From: an uncultured Clostridia bacterium
GTDB taxonomy: Bacteria; Bacillota; Clostridia; Christensenellales; Aristaeellaceae
Length of the DNA: 11,051 bases
Assembly: GCA_946409855.1 (NCBI GenBank)
Contig: CAMJXZ010000080.1
Location: 1 to 11,051, forward strand
Direction: 5' to 3'
The notes under the pieces: generated by a model
What the model was told of the DNA's origin: nothing
The model's database searches: none
Seen by the model: the letters and a program-made list of their open reading frames with translations, nothing else
Part shown: piece by piece, positions 5,965 through 11,051 of the stretch
How the letters are laid out: each line of letters starts with the position of its first letter
Position numbering within the stretch: the first letter of the stretch is position 1
Made by a program: the position numbers and the translations under genes

Positions 5965-7702
5965 CGCAGGGTATCCTCAGCACCAGATGATTCATATTCA
6001 GGGAATAGGTGTACTTTGCCTCCTCCGCCAGCGCCATCACCAGGCGGATGCCCACGGCGGGCTTTTCCTCCTGCGGGATATAATGCACCGGGTCAAAGGC
6101 GGGACAGTCGTCCCGGAAGCGGACGATCCAGTGATCGGGCCTGCGGAGGATGCGCACGGACAGATCATGGCTTTTTCCGTCCCCGGAAAAGCCGTAGCGG
6201 ACGGTATTGTCCGCCATTTCCTCGATGCACAGGGCGATATGGTTGGCCAAACGGGGGGACTGCCCGCGGGAGATGCAGAATTCCTCCGCCCGCCGGGACA
6301 CCGCCGCCACCTCCTCCAGGGAATGGATATCGGCCTCCATCAGGTCCTCCGGCGGGACGCCGAAATCCTCCCGCAGCAGGAGATAATTCTCCGGCTTCCA
6401 GGGGATGCGCCCGGTCCTGGCCCGGACGTACAGCCCGATCAGGAGCATCGTCAGCAGCCCGCCCGCCGGGAAAAACAGCCAGGCGCCGGGAACCCCCAGA
6501 AAGCGGCTCAGGACAAACGCGGCCAGGGCCGGCAGCAGCGCCCCTTCCAGCAGGGAGACCGCTTCCGTCAAAAGCACCCGCCCCGTGGCCTGGTAGGCGT
6601 TCTTGAGCAACGCGTTCAGACAGCAGGGGATCAGCCCGGCGGCATAGATGCGCAGCCCCAGCACCGCCATCTCCCGGGCCTCGTCGGCCCCGGGAATGAA
6701 CACGGATACAAGCGCGGGCGCGAAGACCAGCAGCACCGCGCCCATGCACAGCCCAAGGAACACAGCGTACCGGTACAGAAGGCGGAGCAGCCCGTAAAGC
6801 GCCGTCCGGTCCTCCTCGTTGTAAAAGACCCCGCAAAGCGTCAGGGATATACCCCCGATGCCGGTCACGATGCAGCAGGCCGAATTGCCAATGGTGTTGA
6901 TCACCGTGAACGACGCCAGGGCGTTCTGCCCGCCCAGGCCCATGAGCATCCGGTTCATCAGGAACACCAGCAGCACCGTGGCGGCCATGCCGAAGCTGGC
7001 GGGGAACCCGCTCTCAAACAGCTCGGTGATCTTTTTGCATGTGACCTGGCGGAAGGAAAAACGGAACACGCACTTTTTGGACAGAAAGTAAAACGCGCTG
7101 ATGATCATCGCCGCGTAGTAGCTGACGGCGGAGGCCAGCCCCATGCCGAACATGCCGCCGTGGAAGACCAGGGCGTTGAGCAGGTCCAGCCCCACGTCGA
7201 TCACCGTCATGGCCAGCACGGCGGTGATCAGCAGCTTGCTCTGCCCGGCCATCTGCAGGAAAGGCACCAGTACCAGCGCGCCCATGGACGCGGGGGCCCC
7301 GATGCTGAACCCGGCCAGATAATCCCGCGTCCAGTCAAACAGCTTCCCGCTTCTCCCCGCGCCCATCAGCCGGGCGAAAGAAGGCGTGAACAGAAGGACC
7401 GCCGCCATGAAGACCAGCGACACGCCGCCGGCCACCGCGACGGCGGAGGAATAGCCGGCGTTCGTTTCCGTCTGGGACCCGCGCCCCAGGGACTTGCTGC
7501 ACACCACCTGAATGCCGGAAGCCAGCAGGCTCCCGATGGCGCCGATCGCCAGCAGCAGCGGATTGGCCAGCCCGTAGGCGGCGATCCCCTCTTTGCCCAG
7601 AAAACGGCTGATCATCACGTTGTCGATCAGCAGGCAGAGGGACACCGTCAGCGCGGAAAAGATCTGCGCCGTCAGCATCTGGCGGACAAGTTTACGGATC
7701 AT
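5957..7702 (-). CDS. MATE-family transporter fused to a C-terminal RsbW-like HATPase domain
   Basis: A 581-residue fusion. Residues 1-428 form a MATE (multidrug and toxic compound extrusion) transporter with about 12 transmembrane helices in two six-helix halves. Supporting features are LIDNVMISRFLGKEGIAAYGLANPL near 25-49, the second-half repeat VFLMNRMLMGLGGQNALASFTV near 246-267, and the usual loop after helix 6. After a short cytoplasmic linker, residues about 455-578 are a GHKL/HATPase domain of the RsbW/SpoIIAB anti-sigma kinase type. It has N-box CIEEMADNTVRYGF (E495, N499), a G1-like motif RDDCPAFDP (530-538) and G2-like GIRLVMALA (551-559). The essential N-box Asn and the first Asp are kept. 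The ATG is preceded by AAAGGAG with a 9-nt spacer. The 146-bp upstream gap is GC-rich, with small hairpins and no clear promoter. The deaminase gene overlaps its end. The cargo and the kinase partner are unknown. Confidence 0.85.
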   Translation of the reverse strand: MIRKLVRQMLTAQIFSALTVSLCLLIDNVMISRFLGKEGIAAYGLANPLLLAIGAIGSLLASGIQVVCSKSLGRGSQTETNAGYSSAVAVAGGVSLVFMAAVLLFTPSFARLMGAGRSGKLFDWTRDYLAGFSIGAPASMGALVLVPFLQMAGQSKLLITAVLAMTVIDVGLDLLNALVFHGGMFGMGLASAVSYYAAMIISAFYFLSKKCVFRFSFRQVTCKKITELFESGFPASFGMAATVLLVFLMNRMLMGLGGQNALASFTVINTIGNSACCIVTGIGGISLTLCGVFYNEEDRTALYGLLRLLYRYAVFLGLCMGAVLLVFAPALVSVFIPGADEAREMAVLGLRIYAAGLIPCCLNALLKNAYQATGRVLLTEAVSLLEGALLPALAAFVLSRFLGVPGAWLFFPAGGLLTMLLIGLYVRARTGRIPWKPENYLLLREDFGVPPEDLMEADIHSLEEVAAVSRRAEEFCISRGQSPRLANHIALCIEEMADNTVRYGFSGDGKSHDLSVRILRRPDHWIVRFRDDCPAFDPVHYIPQEEKPAVGIRLVMALAEEAKYTYSLNMNHLVLRIPCDE

Positions 7703-7848
7703 CTGGGAAAGCTCCTTTGCATCATTGGGGAGGGAAAGACTTCATTTGGCAGCCGGGCAATATGAAACGGGCGGCAGGAGAACCTCATCCGGCCCGGTGC
7801 GCCGGCACCCGCTCCCGGGGCAGGGCGCGGCCGCTTTTCCGGGGCGGA

Positions 7849-8274
7849 CTATTTCCCGCTGTAGAATTCCGTCCTGGTCCGGTTTTCCTGGATCAGCACG
7901 GAGCTCTGGTCAAAAACCTTGACCATCTCGTCGCAGGCGGCGTGCACCTTGTCCAAAGTGGTATCGCTCAGATAGATCACGATGGTGTGCTCCTCATAGA
8001 GCGTCCCGTCGTCCCCGACCCAGCCGCCGTCGGCATCCTGCACCGTGAAGCCGCCGAAATGGCGGATCAGGATCTCCTGCGCTTTGGCCTTCGCTTCCTC
8101 CGGCGGGAAGACGGGGACGTTGGTATCCTTGCCGTTGGTGCCCAGATACAGGATGTACTGAACGTCTTCCTGTGGCGTCGGCGCGGGCTTCAGCGTGAAA
8201 TACAGGCTCACGGCCGACAGGCAGACGGCCAAAGCGGTCAGCAGGACGAGGATCGCGGCGATCTTTCTACTCAT
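7849..8274 (-). CDS. DUF3574-like lipid-free membrane-anchored or secreted protein
   Basis: A 141-residue protein with an N-terminal hydrophobic helix (about 5-27) acting as signal or anchor, then a soluble domain. The soluble part, YILYLGTNGKDTNVPVF (40-56), HFGGFTVQDADGGWVGDDGTLYEEHTIVIYL (72-102) and FDQSSVLIQENRTRTEFYSG (121-140), resembles DUF3574, a family of small secreted alpha/beta proteins of unknown function. I chose ATG 8274 because GGGAGG at 8284-8289 lies 9 nt upstream, and because its first codons overlap the TAG of the preceding gene (ATGAGTAG, 8 nt). An upstream in-frame TTG at 8301 would add nine residues but lacks a good site. The coupling implies that it acts with the secreted protein made just before it. 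No lipobox is visible. The family assignment is from memory of the motif pattern, so it is moderate. Confidence 0.7.
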   Translation of the reverse strand: MSRKIAAILVLLTALAVCLSAVSLYFTLKPAPTPQEDVQYILYLGTNGKDTNVPVFPPEEAKAKAQEILIRHFGGFTVQDADGGWVGDDGTLYEEHTIVIYLSDTTLDKVHAACDEMVKVFDQSSVLIQENRTRTEFYSGK

Positions 8275-9178
8275 GGCAGGCTTCCTCCCGGGTGGTTTCA
8301 AAAAGGCATTCGACGGCGTCCGCGCCGCCGGCCGGCTCCCCCGCTTCGTTCAGGAGCAATTCCTCCATCCGGACCGTGAGGGACAGGTCCAGGATCCGGT
8401 CCGGCGCTTCACCGATCCATACCTCGGCCCGGCACCGGCAGCCGGCGGGAACCACCGTGCCGAACGCGGACCCCGTTTCCGCCCCGTTGACCCGGAGGGA
8501 GGGGACGGAAACGGATACCAGCCGGTCCGTCCGGTTGCCGATCAGGACCGGGACGGCGCTGCCGCCCCTTTCAGCCGGGCATACGTCCAGGCAGAAAAGG
8601 CACAGCCCATTCTGATCATACAGGGGGCGGCCGGGGGCCTCAAAGCCGTCCGCTTCCGCCATGGGAACGGAGGTGTTCACCGTCAGCCGCGGGGTCGTCA
8701 GCAGCATCCCGCCGGTTCGCGCGTCTGATACGCGCAGAACAAAGCCGATCTCCGAAAACGCTTTGATCCCGCAGGGTTCATAATCATCGCTTCCGGCAAA
8801 GCCGATGCCGAGAGCCTTCGTTTCCCCGTCGGGGACGATCCGGTCCGTCCCCTGACCGGCGGCCGCGCGCTCCTCCCCCGGCGTCCCCTGACAAAGGACG
8901 ATGCCCGCGTTCCACATCCAGCCGTTCAGGGTGCAGTCCGCCAACTCGATGCGGAGCTCCCTGCCCGACGCGTTGGTTACCGCCAGCTCAAGCACCGGTA
9001 TATCCGAAACAAAGCCCAGGCCTTTTACGGCGACCGTCAGGCCGCCTGCCTCAAAAAGCGTCTGCTCCGCGGCCGTTTCGTCCCCGCGGAACCCCCGGGA
9101 CGGCTTTTCCGCCGCCCGGCCGGTACCGATGAAGGCGCACAGCATCAGGCTCAGCAGGAGGGCCGGCAATCGCTTCAT
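8267..9178 (-). CDS. Secreted cysteine-rich protein with two probable repeated beta-sandwich domains
   Basis: A 303-residue protein of unrecognised family. Residues 1-22 form a clear signal peptide (MKRL, then a Leu-rich core, then GTGRA before AEK), so it is exported. The mature part appears to contain two related units. Unit 1 (about 40-170) runs TLFEAGGLTVAVKGLG, PVLELAVTNASGRELRIEL, TLNGWMW, IVPDGETKALGIGF. Unit 2 (about 184-275) runs PLYDQNGLCLFCLDVC, VPVLIGNRTDRLVSVSVPSL, RVNGAETGS, VVPAGCRCRAEVWI. Alternating hydrophobic strands and Gly/Asn turns suggest immunoglobulin-like or DUF4352-like beta-sandwiches. Mature cysteines are numerous (82, 96, 136, 193, 196, 200, 247, 249, 291, 301), so disulfides or metal binding are possible. 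AAAGGAG precedes the ATG by 9 nt. It is the first gene after the promoter at 9283-9312. It is coupled to the DUF3574-like gene by an 8-nt overlap. Confidence 0.75.
   Translation of the reverse strand: MKRLPALLLSLMLCAFIGTGRAAEKPSRGFRGDETAAEQTLFEAGGLTVAVKGLGFVSDIPVLELAVTNASGRELRIELADCTLNGWMWNAGIVLCQGTPGEERAAAGQGTDRIVPDGETKALGIGFAGSDDYEPCGIKAFSEIGFVLRVSDARTGGMLLTTPRLTVNTSVPMAEADGFEAPGRPLYDQNGLCLFCLDVCPAERGGSAVPVLIGNRTDRLVSVSVPSLRVNGAETGSAFGTVVPAGCRCRAEVWIGEAPDRILDLSLTVRMEELLLNEAGEPAGGADAVECLFETTREEACHE
8284..8289 (-). promoter_or_regulatory. Ribosome-binding site that decides the start of the DUF3574-like gene
   Basis: The minus strand reads GGGAGG with a 9-nt spacer to ATG 8274. The site lies within the last codons of the upstream secreted-protein gene and argues against the earlier in-frame TTG at 8301. 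Confidence 0.65.
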
Positions 9179-9203
9179 GGCACCAGTCTCCTTTCACAGA
9201 TCC

Positions 9204-9219
9204 GGCGGGATCCCCCGCC
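9204..9219 (-). promoter_or_regulatory. GC hairpin in the 5' leader of the secreted-protein operon
   Basis: GGCGGG (9204-9209) and CCCGCC (9214-9219) form a perfect 6-bp stem with a 4-nt loop, about 10 nt upstream of the ribosome-binding site. A second, weaker stem pairs 9231-9235 with 9247-9251. They lie in a leader of roughly 98 nt. No U-tract follows, so this is not an intrinsic terminator; it could stabilise the message or affect translation. Confidence 0.35.
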
Positions 9220-9282
9220 CCGACTCACCGGGCAGGCTGCCGGGAACTGCCTGATATTGCAAACGCTGTGCCGTCTGACGGA

Positions 9283-9312
9283 AGTATACCACACAACGGA
9301 TACAAAAAACAA
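9283..9312 (-). promoter_or_regulatory. Extended -10 vegetative promoter for the secreted-protein operon
   Basis: The minus strand reads TTGTTT (9307-9312), an 18-nt spacer and TATACT (9283-9288), with a TGG directly upstream of the -10 that makes it an extended -10 element. It lies in the only AT-rich stretch of the window (about 9270-9345), between the ABC-2 permease and the secreted-protein gene, about 105 nt before the start codon. It fits a sigma-A type promoter and is the likely main start for the genes from 9178 leftward. The rest of the 173-bp gap 9179-9351 holds only the leader hairpins. Confidence 0.7.
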
Positions 9313-9351
9313 CCATAAACCACAAGATAAAAGGAATTCTCTTCGCAGCCT

Positions 9352-10152
9352 TCAGCTGCCAGTGGACCGGTAATAGCGCATCGCCCTTTGGAAGAAAAGA
9401 TAAATGACGAAAAACACCGCCGCCCCGGACAGGGGGGTCAGGAACGCCGTCCAGAAAGGCCAGTCAAAAAGCGGCTTTTCCAGGATGAAGCTGGCGGGCA
9501 GCTGCAGCACCAGGGCAAAGGGAACAAACGCGGTGAACAGCACCCTTAAGGGCCGCGGGTAGATGCTGACCGGGTATTCGCAGGCGCTGCGGCCCCCGTA
9601 GGTCAGGACGTTGACCAGCTCCACCGATTTGACGGAATGGATACAGAAGATCGCCTCGATCAGAAACAGCCCCAGGATCATCATCACGCCGAAGGATACA
9701 GCCTCCGCGAACAGCAGGGCTTTTAAGGCCGTCCACCTCACCTGCGAAAGCCGGCAGCCCATCACCAGGGCGGCAACGCCCACGGCGATGCAGGTGATAC
9801 GTCTTGGGTCGACGGCGCTGCAGAGCACCTGGGTCAGCACGCCCCGGGGCCGGAGCAGCACCGTGTCCAGCTGCCCGCTGCGCACCATGGAGGGGAAATT
9901 GCCGGTCACCCCGCGGCCGAAGCACTCCGTCAGGTAGAAGGTGACGGACATGATGCCGAAAAAGAAGAACAGGTCCCCCGCTGCCCACTGCCGCAGATGG
10001 TCAAAGCGGTCCAGCACCAGGATCAGCGCCATCATCTCCCCGCCTTCCATGATCAGCTGCGCCAGGCTCTGCATCAGGAAGGACACGGGATACTGCAGCT
10101 GGCTTTTGAGCAGCATGCCCATGGACCGGATATACAGCCTGATGGTATCCAT
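9352..10152 (-). CDS. ABC-2 type permease, COG3694-like (second permease of an ABC exporter)
   Basis: A 266-residue inner-membrane protein with about six transmembrane helices (around 22-48, 58-78, 117-133, 146-172, 205-225 and 235-255). The segments GQLDTVLLRPRGVLTQVL (93-110) and YPVSIYPRPLRVLFTAFVPFALVLQLPAS (193-221) are characteristic of the ABC2_membrane_6/COG3694 permeases. These form a three-component exporter with a COG4586 ATPase and a COG4587 permease. Both partners lie directly upstream. The ATG is 4 nt after the stop of the preceding permease gene, and the GGAGGG that serves as its ribosome-binding site overlaps that gene's last codons, so expression is coupled. The transported substrate is unknown for this family; drug, peptide or lipid export are the usual guesses. 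It is the last gene of the ABC unit. Confidence 0.85.
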   Translation of the reverse strand: MDTIRLYIRSMGMLLKSQLQYPVSFLMQSLAQLIMEGGEMMALILVLDRFDHLRQWAAGDLFFFFGIMSVTFYLTECFGRGVTGNFPSMVRSGQLDTVLLRPRGVLTQVLCSAVDPRRITCIAVGVAALVMGCRLSQVRWTALKALLFAEAVSFGVMMILGLFLIEAIFCIHSVKSVELVNVLTYGGRSACEYPVSIYPRPLRVLFTAFVPFALVLQLPASFILEKPLFDWPFWTAFLTPLSGAAVFFVIYLFFQRAMRYYRSTGS

Positions 10153-10156
10153 CCCG

Positions 10157-10948
10157 TCACCCTCCCTGTACGATGATGCGCTTCTGGTTGCGCCGCCAGA
10201 GCAGGACCCCGGCCAGCGCCAGCAGGGCCGTCCACCCCGCCTGAATGCCCAGCACTTTCAGCGCGTCCCCGGCGCCGTATTCCCCGGTATACAGGCGGAT
10301 CGGGGCGTCCAGCAGCTGGGCGTAGGGAAGCAGGGTGATCACCCGCTGCCAGCTGTCCGGGAACAGGGTCAGCGGCAGGATGTTCCCGCTGAAGGTCATC
10401 ATCAGCATGTTCAGCATCGCCTGAACGCCCCGGAAATCCAGCGTGCGCATGGTGAACGCCATGGTGATGTTTTCCAGCGCCGATACGCACGCAAGGCCCA
10501 GCACCAGCGCCAGCAGGCTCCAGAGCAGCGCCCCCGCGGAGGCGGGCGGCGCAATCCCCCAGCCCGCCGGCAGACAGGCGGCGAACAGCAGCATCGGCAC
10601 GGCGCGCATGAGGCTCCCCACCAGCTTCTGCGCCGTGATCCGGGCGTAGTAAAAGCCGTACAGGCTGACCGGGCGGCACAGGTCGTAGGCGATCCCGCCG
10701 GTGCGGATCTTGTCCATCAGGTCGGCGTCGGAGGCCAGCAGCATCCGGAAGAAGGCCTGCTGCAGCCACACGTAAGTGGCGACGTGGGAAAATGGCATCG
10801 GCTGGGGCTTGCCTGCATACAGGGCCCGGTACAGGGCGATCAGCACGAGCCCGAAAAACACCTGGCAGAGGATGCCGCCCAGGGCCGCGCCGCGGTACTG
10901 CGTTTCCAGCCTCCGCCGCAGGCGGAATACGGACAGATAGGCCTTCAT
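10157..10948 (-). CDS. ABC-2 type permease, COG4587-like (first permease of an ABC exporter)
   Basis: A 263-residue inner-membrane protein with about six transmembrane helices (around 22-44, 56-70, 107-128, 139-160, 175-195 and 232-251). The conserved IRTGGIAYDLCRPVSLYGFYYAR (81-103) and FSGNILPLTLFPDSWQRVITLLPYAQLLDAPIRLYTGE (186-223) are typical of the permease that accompanies COG3694 and the COG4586 ATPase. The start ATG overlaps the stop of the ATPase gene as ATGA, and the next permease follows after 4 nt, so the three subunits are co-translated from one message. Together they should form a heterodimeric membrane channel driven by the ATPase. The N-terminus is short and basic (MKAYLSVFRLRRRLE), consistent with a cytoplasmic start. 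The substrate cannot be predicted. Confidence 0.85.
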   Translation of the reverse strand: MKAYLSVFRLRRRLETQYRGAALGGILCQVFFGLVLIALYRALYAGKPQPMPFSHVATYVWLQQAFFRMLLASDADLMDKIRTGGIAYDLCRPVSLYGFYYARITAQKLVGSLMRAVPMLLFAACLPAGWGIAPPASAGALLWSLLALVLGLACVSALENITMAFTMRTLDFRGVQAMLNMLMMTFSGNILPLTLFPDSWQRVITLLPYAQLLDAPIRLYTGEYGAGDALKVLGIQAGWTALLALAGVLLWRRNQKRIIVQGG

Positions 10949-11051
10949 AGATCCATCTCCCGGTACATGGCGGCGATCAGGTGGTCGATGTTCTGCGGCT
11001 GCACGGTCATTTCGCGGATGGCGCCAGCTTTCTGCAGCAGGCTGAGCAGCC
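10945..11051 (-). CDS. ABC transporter ATP-binding protein, last 34 codons only
   Basis: The reading frame entering from the right edge encodes a 34-residue tail, ending HLIAAMYREMDL and TGA. None of the ATPase motifs are in view. The identification rests on position (4-nt ATGA overlap with an ABC-2 permease gene) and on the tail pattern, which fits the C-terminal regulatory segment of COG4586-like ABC-2 ATPases. The Walker A, signature and Walker B regions would lie to the right of base 11051. Confidence 0.65.
   Translation of the reverse strand, partial: LLSLLQKAGAIREMTVQPQNIDHLIAAMYREMDL

Noticed and set aside
3916..6606. A plus-strand open frame of 896 codons opposite preA, the deaminase and the MATE gene
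   Set aside because: The translation is rich in Gly, Ala, Arg, Pro and His with no recognisable domain, and it spans several well-supported minus-strand genes. It is a by-product of high GC and few antisense stops.
5987..7765. A plus-strand open frame of 592 codons opposite the MATE gene
   Set aside because: It has His/Gln/Arg/Gly-rich low-complexity translation with no family pattern, antisense to a clear MATE-HATPase fusion.
7699..7788. A 29-codon minus-strand frame whose TGA overlaps the MATE start codon as ATGA
   Set aside because: It has no ribosome-binding site before its ATG and an unremarkable peptide. The MATE gene has its own AAAGGAG site, so a leader peptide is possible but unsupported.
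7703..7848. GC-rich inverted repeats in the gap before the MATE gene, such as GGTGC/GCACC around a 4-nt loop
   Set aside because: The stems are short, no U-tract follows and no promoter hexamers are visible. They are expected by chance at this base composition.
9345..9359. A small hairpin (GCAGC/GCTGC) at the end of the last ABC-2 permease gene
   Set aside because: The stem is only 5 bp and overlaps the stop codon, and the T-rich stretch comes about 12 nt later, so it is not a convincing intrinsic terminator.

Overview
The window is GC-rich, and every gene I can support lies on the minus strand, so transcription runs from high to low coordinates. Shine-Dalgarno sites of the AGGAGG type, 4 to 14 nt gene overlaps and the families present point to a Gram-positive, anaerobic Firmicute of the Clostridia type (inference; no 16S or other marker is present). 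I see no tRNA, rRNA, insertion sequence, CRISPR array or phage gene.

Region by region, in order of transcription. (1) 11051 to 9352: the last 34 codons of an ABC ATPase and two ABC-2 permeases, packed with an ATGA overlap and a 4-nt gap. They resemble the three-gene uncharacterised ABC-2 exporter of the COG4586/COG4587/COG3694 type. (2) 9351 to 9179: the only clearly AT-rich patch. It holds a good leftward promoter and a structured leader. (3) 9178 to 7849: a secreted cysteine-rich protein with two apparently repeated domains, translationally coupled to a membrane-anchored DUF3574-like protein. (4) 7702 to 3823: a MATE-type transporter fused to an RsbW-like HATPase domain, then an exported-looking guanine/cytosine-deaminase family protein coupled to it by an 8-nt overlap, then a PreA-type dihydropyrimidine dehydrogenase carrying an extra N-terminal Fe-S domain. 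(5) 3768 to 2367: a ParB-like/HAD fusion overlapping a free HAD gene. The two HAD domains are paralogous, and the fused copy has lost the motif IV aspartates. (6) 2329 to 1: an MgtC/SapB protein, a 204-bp gap with an out-of-frame acidic reading frame and a 12-bp hairpin, then a six-helix DUF308/HdeD-like protein and a 5'-truncated view of a UbiB/AarF kinase whose C-terminus is outside the window.

How they may work together: from the promoter at 9283-9312 down to mgtC the gaps are short (the largest is 146 bp), so one long transcript is plausible. The deaminase and PreA suggest nucleobase degradation. The function of the ParB-HAD/HAD pair is unknown, and it is the best candidate here for an undescribed module. 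The MATE-HATPase fusion and the reduced PreA architecture are the next most unusual items.
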